In this document: positions 1-7,370 of the stretch, piece after piece
How positions within the stretch are numbered: the first letter of the stretch is position 1
Layout of the letters: each line of letters begins with the position of its first letter
Assembly: GCA_012036325.1 (NCBI GenBank)
Contig: JAAUPC010000174.1
Location: forward strand, 1 to 7,370
Origin: Paracoccaceae bacterium
Lineage (GTDB): Bacteria; Pseudomonadota; Alphaproteobacteria; Rhodobacterales; Rhodobacteraceae
DNA length: 7,370 nucleotides
Direction: 5' to 3'
The notes under the pieces: model-generated
Seen by the model: only the letters and a program-made list of their open reading frames with translations
What the model was told of the DNA's origin: nothing
Databases searched by the model: none
Position numbers and translations under genes: made by a program

Positions 1-1
1 C

Positions 2-158
2 CAAGGGCGGCGCAAGCGCCTGCTGCTGGTCGACGACAGCGCCTTCTTCCGCAACCTCCTCGCGCCGCAGCTGTCCGCCGCCGGCTTCGAGGTGACCGCG
101 GTCGACAGCCCGGATCGCGCCCTGATGCTGTGCGAGGCCGGCGAGGAGTTCGACATCG
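2..158 (+). pseudogene. Truncated receiver (REC) domain fragment, probably C-terminus of a hybrid CheA
   Basis: Reading from base 2, the frame gives the opening half of a response-regulator receiver domain: a basic lead-in, the first beta strand with the acidic pair (LLLVDDS, bases 20-40), helix 1 containing FFRNLLAPQLSAAG, strand 2 (FEVTAVDS), helix 2 (PDRALMLCEAG) and the start of strand 3 (FDI). The VDDSxFFRNLL pattern is typical of the receiver attached to the C-terminus of CheA chemotaxis kinases in alphaproteobacteria (family knowledge; a lone CheY- or CheV-like receiver is possible). The expected continuation, a hydrophobic strand ending in the phospho-acceptor Asp followed by an MP(G)MDG-like turn, is missing in all frames. 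The frame stays open to 415 but from about 160 resembles nothing and runs antisense into the DppF gene, so those codons are probably not real. The 5' end lies outside the window. GC is about 72%, higher than the operon. Confidence 0.6.
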
Positions 159-174
159 CCGCCGAGGAGTTCGA
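142..174. repeat. 12-bp direct repeat at the end of the receiver fragment
   Basis: The 12-mer CGAGGAGTTCGA occurs at 142-153 and again at 163-174, 21 bp apart. It lies where similarity to receiver domains stops and GC content falls. A short exact repeat there fits a microhomology-type junction or an assembly join, but a 12-bp repeat in GC-rich coding DNA can also occur by chance. Confidence 0.5.
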
Positions 175-279
175 GTGTTTCGGCGTCTGTCTCGCCTCCA
201 ACCTCTTCGGCATCGCCACAACTGTAAGTCTGCACGGTGTGCTGCCCGACCTTAACCGGGCGTCGGTCGACCGACCGAG
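175..279. other. Short non-coding spacer after the DppF ATPase gene
   Basis: About 105 bp separate the DppF stop codon from the foreign-looking receiver fragment. I see no supported gene on either strand. The minus-strand frame from an ATG near 209 has no ribosome binding site and continues antisense through the receiver fragment. The only structure is the palindrome at 262-275. No U-rich intrinsic terminator is visible for the operon here. Confidence 0.5.
262..275. repeat. 14-bp perfect palindrome just downstream of the DppF stop
   Basis: GTCGGTCGACCGAC reads the same on both strands and begins 5 bp after the DppF stop codon on the minus strand. It has no loop and no following T-run, so it is a poor intrinsic terminator. 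It could be a protein-binding site, a weak 3' structure or chance. Confidence 0.4.
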
Positions 280-1267
<988 letters not shown>

Positions 1268-1271
<4 letters not shown>

Positions 1272-2287
1272 GCGACACCTCCCAGCTCGTTGGCCCGGAT
1301 GCAGGCACTGAAATGACCCGGTGCCACTTCGCGCAAGGTCATATCGGCCCCGGCGCAGGCGGAGCTCGCAAAGCGGCAGCGCGGCGCAAAGGGGCAGCCA
1401 GGCGGCAGGTCGGCCAGATTCGGGGGCTGACCGGGGATCGGCTCCAGTGCCTGATCGCCGCCCTCGATCCGCGGGATCGAGCCGAGAAGGCCGAGCGTAT
1501 AGGCGTGTTTTGGGGCGACGAAGATGCGGTCGGTCGGCGCGATCTCCATGATCCGACCGGCATACATCACCGCCACCCGGTCGCAGCTTTCGGCCACCAC
1601 GGCAAGGTCGTGGGAGACGAGGATCAGTGCTGTCCCCGTCTCGGCCTGCAGCTCCATCAAAAGGGCGAGGATCTGGTTCTGGATCGTCACGTCCAGCGCT
1701 GTCGTCGGCTCATCCGCCAGGATCAGCTTTGGCGCACCGGCGACCGCCATGGCGATGACGGCGCGCTGGACCATACCGCCCGACCACTGGTGCGGGTATT
1801 CGTCCACCCGCAGCTCCGGTGCCGGGATGCCGACGCGGGTCAGAAGTTCGATGGCGCGCTTCCGGCGGTTGGCGGGGGCTAGGCGGCCGCGCACGACTTC
1901 GCCTTCCGTGATCTGGTCGCCGATCGGCCAGACCGGGTTCAGCGCCCCCATCGGGTTCTGGAATACCATCGAGATGTCGGTGCCCCGGATCGCCTGCATC
2001 TGGTCTTCGGTCAGGTCCGGCAGGTTCTGCCCGTTGAAGGAGATGCGGCTTGCCGTCACCACGGCGGGGGGCGAGGGCAGAAGGCGCAGGAAGCTGCGGC
2101 ACAGGACCGACTTTCCCGATCCGGATTCTCCGACGATCCCCAGCGTCTCGCCTTGGCCAAGCGTCAGCGAGACGTGGTTGACCGCCCGGACCACCCGACC
2201 CCGCTGGCGGAACTCGACCACCAGGTCCTCGACCTCCAACAAGGGGACGGCGGTGGCAACGGCCTTCGCGGGATCAGACAAGTGCAT
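1268..2287 (-). CDS. Peptide-type ABC importer ATPase, DppD/OppD family
   Basis: This is the first ATPase of the importer, in the cytoplasm, paired with the DppF-type subunit. Intact, 339 residues. It has Walker A GESGSGKS (residues 53-60), Q-loop VFQNP followed by the family's ALNPVW stretch, signature WSGGM (the Trp variant is common in DppD-type subunits), Walker B LILADEPTTALD, H-loop SHDLAVV, and the oligopeptide-type C-terminal extension with four cysteines (about 298, 304, 311 and 329). That cysteine set is reported to bind an iron-sulfur cluster in related OppD/DppD proteins; binding here is inference. An ATG 33 bp further upstream is possible, but the one at 2287 has GGGAGAG upstream and fits family N-termini. 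The start overlaps the DppC gene by 14 bp and the stop overlaps the DppF GTG start, which suggests translational coupling on both sides. Confidence 0.95.
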
Positions 2288-3137
2288 GGCGGCGCTCTCC
2301 CAGACGTTGGGCCAGACCATCGCCGATCAGGCAAAGGGCCGTGCCGGTAACGACCAGTGCCAGGCCCGGCAAGGTACAGATCCACCAGGCGTCGAACAGG
2401 AAGTCGCGCCCTTCGGCGATCATCGCGCCCCATTCCGGCGTCGGCGGCGCGACGCCAAGGCCCAGGAAGGACAGGCCCGACAAGAGCATGATGTTCAAAA
2501 CGAAGTCCGAGGTGGAGAAGATGATGGACGAATTCGACACGTTGGGCAGCGCGTGGCGGAACACGATCCGCCCGGTGCCATAGCCCAGCGTGCGGGCCGC
2601 GAGGATGTAGTCCTTGTTCCGCTCAACCAGCATTTCGGCGCGGGCGAGACGGGCATACATCGTCCAGGCGGTCAGAAAGATCGCGATGTAGATATTGTGG
2701 ATGCCGGGCCCCAGGATCGCCACGATCACGATGATGAGGACGAGGAAGGGGAAGGCCACCGTCACGTCCAGAATGCGCATCAGGATTGCGTCGAACCAGC
2801 CGCCCCAATAGCCCGCGAGCGCGCCCAGAACAACGCCGTAGATCATCGGGACATAGGTGGTGATGATCCCGAAGGGCAGGTTGATGCGGATGCCGTAAAG
2901 GACGCGGGCAAAGACATCGCGCCCGAAATTGTCGGTCCCGAACGGGTGGGCGAGCGACGGGGCGACGAGCGTATTCTTCAAATCCTGTTCGTTCGGACCA
3001 TAAGGCGTCAGCCACGGCGCGAAGATGCCGGCAAGGCAGATCAGGACGAAAAGCACTGTCCCGATCTTCAGGCTGCCTGGCCAGCGGGTGATTTCCGTCA
3101 GAAGGCGTCCGCGCGGTTGGGTGGGGATAGCGGTCAT
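2274..3137 (-). CDS. Peptide-type ABC importer permease, DppC/OppC family
   Basis: Inner-membrane permease, 287 residues, a normal length for DppC. It has a cytoplasmic N-terminus, a first membrane helix at about residues 24-44, then the diagnostic DppC stretch HPFGTDNFGRDVFARVLYG (64-82), and a run of further hydrophobic segments in the BPD-type permease domain. The EAA loop that contacts the ATPases is the stretch DYILAARTLGYG and following (about 180-205). The region SFLGLGVAPPTPEWGAMIAEG near the C-terminus is also strongly conserved in this family. It pairs with the DppB-type permease to form the channel. The ATG lies 3 bp after the DppB stop, with a GAGGG sequence inside the end of the DppB gene as a likely ribosome site. 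No breaks. The family is clear; substrate specificity cannot be read from the permease. Confidence 0.96.
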   Translation of the reverse strand: MTAIPTQPRGRLLTEITRWPGSLKIGTVLFVLICLAGIFAPWLTPYGPNEQDLKNTLVAPSLAHPFGTDNFGRDVFARVLYGIRINLPFGIITTYVPMIYGVVLGALAGYWGGWFDAILMRILDVTVAFPFLVLIIVIVAILGPGIHNIYIAIFLTAWTMYARLARAEMLVERNKDYILAARTLGYGTGRIVFRHALPNVSNSSIIFSTSDFVLNIMLLSGLSFLGLGVAPPTPEWGAMIAEGRDFLFDAWWICTLPGLALVVTGTALCLIGDGLAQRLGERRHALV

Positions 3138-3140
3138 GTC

Positions 3141-4082
3141 TCAGGCCCTCGCCACACGTTTGTCGATGGCCATGCAGGCCAGATCGGCGATCAGGTTCAC
3201 CACCAGGACGAGGACGGCAAAGGTTACCGACAGGCCCTGGATCACGGCATAGTCGCGCTGCCCCGCCGCCCGCACCAGAAGCGAGCCGAGCCCGGGGAAG
3301 CTGAAAAGGTATTCCACCACCACCGCGCCGGACAGAAGCCAGCCGATGTTGACCGCAAGGATCGTCGTCACCGGGATCAGCGCGTTCCGCAGGGCGTGCT
3401 TGACCAGAATCCGCCGCTCGCTCAGGCCTTTAGCGCGGGCGACCTCGATGTAATCCGCCGTCATCACGTCCAGGATCGCGGCGCGCAGGGATTGCAGGAG
3501 GATCGGGGCCAGGAACAGCGCCACGGTGAAGGAGGGCAGGACGAGGTGGTAGACATGCGCCCAGAAGGTCCGGCCATAGCCCGAGATCGGAAACCAGTCG
3601 AGCCAGATGCCGAAGGTCAGCATCACCACGATGCCGATCCAGAAGGGCGGCATGGCAAAGCCGATCATGCCCCCAAGCCGGATTGCATGGTCGATGGGCT
3701 GGTCGGCGCGGCGGGCCGAAACGATGGCCAAGGGCAGCGCCAGGGCGATGGCAAAGATCGAGCTCATGACCAGAAGAAGGACGGTCGGCAGGATCCGTTC
3801 GCCCACCACTTCGCTGACAGGAGCCTTCTGTACGATCGAGGTGCCAAGATCGCCGACAACTGCGCCGGAGATGAAGTTCCAGTATTGGACAAGGAGGGGC
3901 TGGTCGAGCCCAAGCTCGGCGCGGGCGGCGGCAAGACCCTCGGGTGTTGCGCGGCCGTGCATCATCAGTTCAACCGGGTCGCCCGGCACCATGTGGATGG
4001 CCAGAAACACAACGATGCTGACACCGATGAGGACCGGCACCATCTGCAGCAGGCGCGAGGCAATGAAGCTGACGACGTTCAA
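3141..4082 (-). CDS. Peptide-type ABC importer permease, DppB/OppB family (TTG start)
   Basis: Inner-membrane permease, 313 residues with the start chosen. The first membrane helix (about residues 11-31) is followed by the family motif HMVPGDP (30-36) and the periplasmic LGLDQPLLVQYW stretch (57-68). Further hydrophobic segments lie at about 98-121, 136-160, 180-200, 230-255 and 285-305, and the EAA loop DYIEVARAKGLSERR is at 210-224. I chose TTG at 4082 because AAAGGAGG lies 5 nt upstream and the protein then starts as DppB family members do (M-N-V-V-S-F-I-A-S-R). The alternative ATG at 4136 adds 18 polar residues and has no good ribosome site. This gene follows the only long gap in the operon, which holds a stem-loop. 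It pairs with the DppC-type permease. Specificity is unknown. Confidence 0.95.
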   Translation of the reverse strand: MNVVSFIASRLLQMVPVLIGVSIVVFLAIHMVPGDPVELMMHGRATPEGLAAARAELGLDQPLLVQYWNFISGAVVGDLGTSIVQKAPVSEVVGERILPTVLLLVMSSIFAIALALPLAIVSARRADQPIDHAIRLGGMIGFAMPPFWIGIVVMLTFGIWLDWFPISGYGRTFWAHVYHLVLPSFTVALFLAPILLQSLRAAILDVMTADYIEVARAKGLSERRILVKHALRNALIPVTTILAVNIGWLLSGAVVVEYLFSFPGLGSLLVRAAGQRDYAVIQGLSVTFAVLVLVVNLIADLACMAIDKRVARA

Positions 4083-4087
4083 GCGAG

Positions 4088-4095
4088 CCTCCTTT
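4088..4095 (-). promoter_or_regulatory. Strong Shine-Dalgarno sequence deciding the TTG start of the DppB gene
   Basis: AAAGGAGG on the minus strand is nearly a full match to the 3' end of 16S rRNA and sits 5 nt before TTG at 4082. It is the strongest ribosome site in the operon and is the reason for preferring a rare start codon over the upstream ATG. Confidence 0.8.
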
Positions 4096-4184
4096 GGTTG
4101 CGGCGATCGGGGTCGGGTGTCACTCCTCCACCACATGGGGAGATGACGGTGGGGGTCTGGCCAAAGCGCGCCAACCCGTCTTTC

Positions 4185-4214
4185 CCTCCCTCCCCCAAGG
4201 AAGGGGGAGGGAGG
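4185..4214 (-). repeat. Perfect 12-bp stem-loop between the binding-protein and DppB genes
   Basis: The arms are CCTCCCTCCCCC (4185-4196) and its exact complement (4203-4214), with a 6-nt loop. It begins 43 bp after the binding-protein stop on the minus strand and ends about 100 bp before the DppB start. No T-run follows on either strand, so it is not a classic intrinsic terminator. Hairpins between a binding-protein gene and its permease genes are known to protect the upstream message and leave the binding protein in excess, as with the REP elements after malE; that role here is inference. The C/G-rich, low-complexity arms resemble the dispersed intergenic palindromes common in alphaproteobacteria. 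Confidence 0.8.
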
Positions 4215-4256
4215 CGCTGCATCAGCCGCCCGGGAGCAGGGCGGCCGGTGGTCGGC

Positions 4257-5817
4257 TCAGCTGCGGTCCAGCCAGACGTCCTGCAGCCACCAGAAGCCGG
4301 TGGACAGCTGCTTGAAGCCCATCACATCGGCCTGATGCCCGGGGATCAGCGGCGAGAAGTTCAAGGGTACCGAGTAGCCGTCATAGACCAGCGTTTCCTG
4401 CACCTTGGCATAGTTCGCCGCCCGCAGCGCGGGGTCAGAGGACGCGCGCGCCTCGTCCAGAAGCACCTTCATGTCCGGGTTGTTATAGCCGGAGAAAAAG
4501 CCGTTGGTGCCCGAGCTTCCGTCCGCTTGCAGCGTCGCGATCTCGTCGGTGTCGTTTATGTCAGAGGTGATGTAGCTGACATACATCGTGTGCTCGAGCT
4601 TGGTCACCATGCCCCAGGCAGTGCCGGCGTCAAACTCGACGATGTTGACATTGATCCCCGCCTCGCCCCAGCCCTGCTGCAGAATCGTTGCGATCTGACG
4701 CGAGGTTGCGTTGCCGCTGTCGATCATCAGGTCGACCGGCGTTCCGTCATAGCCCGAGGCGGCGACAAGTTCCTTGGCCTTGGCGATGTCGAACGGGATC
4801 GCGGGCACGGCGTCGGAATGGAAGTTCACCTTCGGCATGTAGGAATTCGGAACCGAGCCGATCCCGAAATAGACCGCCTGCAGGATCGCCTCACGGTCGG
4901 CGGCATAGTTCAGGGCGAGCCGGAAGTCCTTGTGTCCAGGGCTTCTTGGTGTGGTTGAGGTAGACGTATTCCAGCTTGAACACATCCGCCGGGGCCACGA
5001 CCAGATCACTATTGGCCATCAGCGCCTTGGCGTTGTTGAAGCCGACGTTCGACACCAGGTCGAGATCGCCGTTCTGCAGGCCAAGAACCCGGCTGTTGGT
5101 TTCCGGGACATAGCGGAACTCCACCCCGGCAAGGTAGGGCTTCGGCTGGCCATCGGCGCCCATGTCCCAATAGTTGGGGTTGGCGCTGACCGCGAGGAGC
5201 GAGCCGCGCTCGAAGGCATCCACCTTGAAGGGGCCAGCGCAGACCGGGGCCGACCCGAAGGCCTCGGGGTTCGCTTCATAGGCGGCTTTCGAAACGATCG
5301 CGGCGGCAAAGGCCGACAAGGCCGCCGGAAGCGGAGCATAGGGTGTGTTCAGGTCGATCCGCAGGGTCTTGGCATCCACCGCGACCACATCCTTGACCGG
5401 AGCCAGAAGGAAGCCCATCGGCCGTTCCGGCTGGCGCAGCGTGTTCAGCGAGAACACCACATCGTCGATGGTCACCGGCGTCCCGTCCGAGAACTTGGCA
5501 TCCCGCAGGGTGAAGGTCCAGGACAGGCCGTCCTCGGCGGTGGTCCAGCTTTCCGCAAGTGCGGGGCGCAGGCCATAGCCGGTGTCGTCAGGCTCCACCA
5601 GGCTGTCGCAGATCATCTCGATGGCGAAGATCGACCCGTTGTCGTTCGGGACGAAGGGGTCGAGCGTCTGCGGTTCCTGCTCGCGCGCCATGATCAGCGT
5701 GCCGCCGCGCTTGATGTCCTGGGCCTTGGCCGCTGGCGCAAGCAGGGGAACGGCCAGTGCGGTCAAGGCGGTCGCAGTCAGCAACTGGCGCTTCAGAAAG
5801 GTCGGTCGTTCGGTCAT
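4257..5817 (-). CDS. Extracellular solute-binding protein, family 5 (peptide-binding, DppA-like), frameshifted
   Basis: Periplasmic binding protein that would capture the substrate and deliver it to the permeases. A Sec signal peptide is visible: basic KRQ at 9-11, a hydrophobic core to about 27, and a likely cleavage after AKA (residue 32). The mature part opens RGGTLIMAREQEPQTLDP, standard for SBP_bac_5, followed by LAESWTTAEDGLSWTFTLRD and the FSDGTPVTIDDVVFSL stretch. The second lobe starts at DFRLALNYAADREAIL. The frame breaks at residue 295, just after the codons for KKPWT; removing one base (4932-4935) gives about 519 residues, usual for the family. As written, translation would stop at 4891. 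The ATG overlaps the racemase stop (ATGA) and AGGAGA lies 7 nt upstream. No lipobox, so it should be soluble. Peptides are the family's usual ligands, but opines, nickel-chelates or other solutes cannot be excluded. Confidence 0.93.
4932..4935 (-). other. Frame break in the solute-binding protein gene
   Basis: On the minus strand TGG ACA C AAG GAC TTC CGG is read. The upstream frame gives Trp-Thr-Gln-Gly and stops at 4891; the downstream frame gives Lys-Asp-Phe-Arg-Leu-Ala, the start of the second lobe. One extra base, or two missing, explains it. There is no homopolymer or slippery heptamer at the site. Confidence 0.85.
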
Positions 5818-6578
5818 GCGTGGGTCTCCTGTCGGGTTGATGTTGTTTCTTCTTGGATGGTTCTGGCAAGGCTTCTTGCAGCCAGGGCACGGGCCACAAG
5901 GTCGGTCACGTCTATCAGGCGCTTTGTGCCCGCTGCCGAGGCGATCAGCGGCAGTTCGGTGCAGGCCAGAAGCAGCGTGTCGGCCTGCATCTGGTCAGCA
6001 AGGAATTGCAGGCGCGGGCGCAAGGTCGGCTCATCCGACCCCAGGCGCTTCACGTCGTGGATCAGCGAATGGAGAGCGGCGGTGTCGGCGGGGACCTCAA
6101 CCTCCACCAGATCGGCAAGGCTGCGATAGGCTGACCAGGCTCCCATTTCCGTGACCGGAGCGGCACCGAGAAGTCCGACGCTGGTCAGCCTGCTGGTTGC
6201 GATGAAATCGGCCAGCACTGATTGGAAGCTCACGAACTCGCCCGGCAGACCCAGATCGGCGATGCGCGGGGCGAACCAGTTCAGCGTGTTGCAGGCGATG
6301 GCCCAGTGATCGACCCGAACCGAAATCGCCGCCGCCACGCCTTTCAGTGCCTCCCAGACCACCGCTTCGTTCCGGGCCAGGTCCATCGACAGGCCCAGGA
6401 TCGGCTCAGAGAGGACCGTTACGCGCGGGGCATCGATATCGCCTCGAAACCCGGGCCCGAGCGCTGCCGAGGTATGCCGCAGCACTTTGGCCCAAAGGTC
6501 GATCCCGGCCTCGGGGCCCGAGCCTGCAACGATCCCGATGGCAGGACGCGGCCCAAAGTTGCGCGGTTGAACGGTCAT
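5814..6578 (-). CDS. Asp/Glu racemase family protein (cofactor-independent, two-cysteine type)
   Basis: Predicted cytoplasmic enzyme of 254 residues, a normal length for the Asp/Glu/hydantoin racemase fold. It opens with IGIVAGSGPEAGIDLW (14-29), matching the glycine-rich first loop of aspartate racemases (GGMGPEAT type). Both expected catalytic cysteines are present: Cys96 in ACNTLNWF and Cys206 in LACTELPLI, the pair that act as acid and base in proton exchange at the alpha carbon. No signal peptide or membrane segment. The family also includes hydantoin racemases and maleate isomerases, so the exact substrate is open; the first loop and the CTELP motif favour an amino-acid racemase. I chose ATG at 6578 because AGGGAAG lies 6 nt upstream; a GTG at 6605 is a weaker choice. 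It is the first gene of the operon and its stop overlaps the start of the binding-protein gene, so it is probably co-expressed with the importer. Confidence 0.88.
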   Translation of the reverse strand: MTVQPRNFGPRPAIGIVAGSGPEAGIDLWAKVLRHTSAALGPGFRGDIDAPRVTVLSEPILGLSMDLARNEAVVWEALKGVAAAISVRVDHWAIACNTLNWFAPRIADLGLPGEFVSFQSVLADFIATSRLTSVGLLGAAPVTEMGAWSAYRSLADLVEVEVPADTAALHSLIHDVKRLGSDEPTLRPRLQFLADQMQADTLLLACTELPLIASAAGTKRLIDVTDLVARALAARSLARTIQEETTSTRQETHA

Positions 6579-6711
6579 GAAGGACTTCCCTGGCAGATCG
6601 GGCACTCATGGCCCGTTCATTCAAGGGTGTGGTCGAATCGGCAGTCTTGACAATTTGATGAACAGGCGCAGTGTGATGCAATCTCGTTCCTAAAATGCGT
6701 CAATCAGCATC
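6579..6711. promoter_or_regulatory. Divergent promoter region between the operon and the regulator
   Basis: This 133-bp gap must contain the promoters of both the operon and the regulator. Candidate -35 elements are TTGACA on the plus strand (6647-6652) and TTGACG on the minus strand (6703-6698). Neither has a good -10 at 16-18 bp: the best for the minus strand is TTGCAT at 6681-6676, matching 3 of 6 consensus bases. TGATG is repeated at 6656-6660 and 6674-6678, and GTTCATTCAA (6615-6624) is an imperfect inverted copy of TTGATGAAC (6655-6663). These may be operator half-sites for the neighbouring regulator, but the evidence is weak. Confidence 0.45.
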
Positions 6712-7370
6712 ATGTCCGATCTGCCTGTCAACCTTCGCCTCTTGTGCACTTACCGCCCCTCGATCTCGGTCGTGGCGCGCGACCTTGGTTTGAACCGCAG
6801 TCAGTTGAACCGATATCTGGCTGGCACCTCGTCCCCGCGCCCGCCGCTGTTACGAAAGATCTGCGACCATTTCGGCGTCGAGGAATTCGAGATCCACATG
6901 CCCGCCGCCGATTTCGCGGCGATCGTCAAGCTGCGGGGGCTGGGATCGGATGAGCTGTCGCGCACGCTCCGGGTGCATTTCGACCGGATCATGGCGCGGA
7001 ACGATCCCCGCATCTTCAACCTGACAGGGACCTTCTTCGAATACTACTGGTCGATGTCGACGCCGGGAAGATCATCCGTGGGCTCGTCAGCTTCACGGCC
7101 GAGGGGGAGCATCTGTTCTACAGGCGGCTCGAGCGCATCGGCCACCCGAAGAGCACGACGACACGGCACTTCAAATATGTCGGTGTCGCGCTGATGACGG
7201 GCGACCGCGTCTTCATGAACGACTACGAGACCGGAGCGGGAATCGAGGTGACTCAGACCATTCTCTACCCCGACTACGCGTTCCGCTGGCGCGTCCTGCA
7301 CGGCGTCAAAGTCGGCGTGTCGGCCAACCGCGATCATGTCCCTTCAGCGGTGCGGACTTATCTTGAGCGG
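6712..7370 (+). CDS. Helix-turn-helix (XRE-like) transcriptional regulator, frameshifted and cut by the window edge
   Basis: The N-terminus carries a Cro/cI-type helix-turn-helix: SVVARDLGLNRSQLNRYLAG (about residues 19-38), followed by PLLRKICDHFGV, where the paired helices and the RYLAG turn fit the XRE class. After residue 115 the frame must change: the first frame runs into low-complexity Ser/Arg codons and stops at 7192-7194, while from 7059 another frame gives a sensible protein (DAGKIIRGLVSF, then a stretch with HFKYVGVALMTGDRVFMNDYE) that stays open to the last base. One missing base near 7058 explains this. I do not recognise the C-terminal domain; it may sense the imported ligand. 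The start at 6712 is the only ATG after an in-frame stop at 6691, and no Shine-Dalgarno sequence precedes it, so the message may be leaderless. The divergent position suggests it controls the racemase-importer operon. Confidence 0.8.
7057..7059 (+). other. Frame break in the HTH regulator gene
   Basis: The codons TGG TCG ATG are followed by TC and then GAC GCC GGG AAG ATC ATC in the frame that continues as protein. One base is missing between 7058 and 7059; restoring it gives Ser-Met-Ser-Asp-Ala-Gly-Lys. The upstream frame becomes Ser/Arg-rich straight after this point, as expected for an out-of-frame reading. Confidence 0.75.

Noticed and set aside
1463..1481. Perfect 8-bp inverted repeat with a 3-nt loop on the plus strand
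   Set aside because: It lies inside the DppD gene, over codons for a normal family segment (GSIPRIEGG), and nothing suggests a role beyond coding.
4185..4214. Intrinsic terminator ending the transcript after the binding-protein gene
   Set aside because: No T-run follows the hairpin on the minus strand, and the downstream genes complete the same transporter, so full termination here is unlikely.
1524..4958. A plus-strand open frame of 1144 codons antisense to the DppD, DppC and DppB genes and part of the binding-protein gene
   Set aside because: It runs across four well-supported minus-strand genes and an intergenic hairpin. Its translation is Arg/Gly/Asp/His-rich low-complexity sequence without domains. 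GC-rich codon bias on one strand commonly leaves such stop-free frames on the other.
4930..6129. A plus-strand open frame of 399 codons antisense to the binding protein and racemase
   Set aside because: It is an antisense shadow of two genes with clear family motifs. No ribosome site and no recognisable domain.

Overview
The window is a minus-strand, six-gene operon for a peptide-type (Dpp/Opp, PepT family) ABC importer, led by an Asp/Glu-racemase-family enzyme and faced by a divergent helix-turn-helix regulator. GC content is roughly 62-65% over the operon. This, the codon use and the protein sequences suggest an alphaproteobacterium, probably Rhodobacteraceae-like; that placement is inference, because no rRNA or marker gene is present.

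Layout from the right end: a plus-strand HTH regulator (6712 to the window edge, incomplete); a 133-bp divergent intergenic region (6579-6711); then on the minus strand a racemase-family protein (6578-5814), an extracellular solute-binding protein (5817-4257), a 174-bp gap with a perfect 12-bp stem-loop (4185-4214), two inner-membrane permeases of DppB and DppC type (4082-3141, 3137-2274), and two ATPases of DppD and DppF type (2287-1268, 1271-280). All minus-strand junctions overlap or are within 3 bp, except the gap between the binding protein and DppB. The reading is one transcript that starts near 6600-6700 and ends near 280. The importer would bring a peptide or amino-acid-like solute into the cytoplasm, where the racemase-family enzyme could act on it or on its breakdown product. 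The substrate is not determined by the sequence.

Three genes carry frame breaks while the coding sequence on both sides stays intact: the DppF ATPase near 930-942, the binding protein near 4932-4935, and the regulator near 7058. Either the sequence is poorly polished or the locus began to decay recently. The other four operon genes are intact.

The left end (about 1-158) does not belong with the operon. It encodes, on the plus strand, the first half of a response-regulator receiver domain most like the one at the C-terminus of hybrid CheA proteins. It is cut before the phospho-acceptor aspartate, is richer in GC (about 72%), and ends at a 12-bp direct repeat. This looks like an assembly chimera or a rearrangement breakpoint. 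Bases 175-279 hold no gene I can support, only a 14-bp palindrome just after the DppF stop.

I did not find a clearly new defence or mobile system. The best leads are the racemase-importer-regulator module, the intergenic stem-loop, and the left-end junction.
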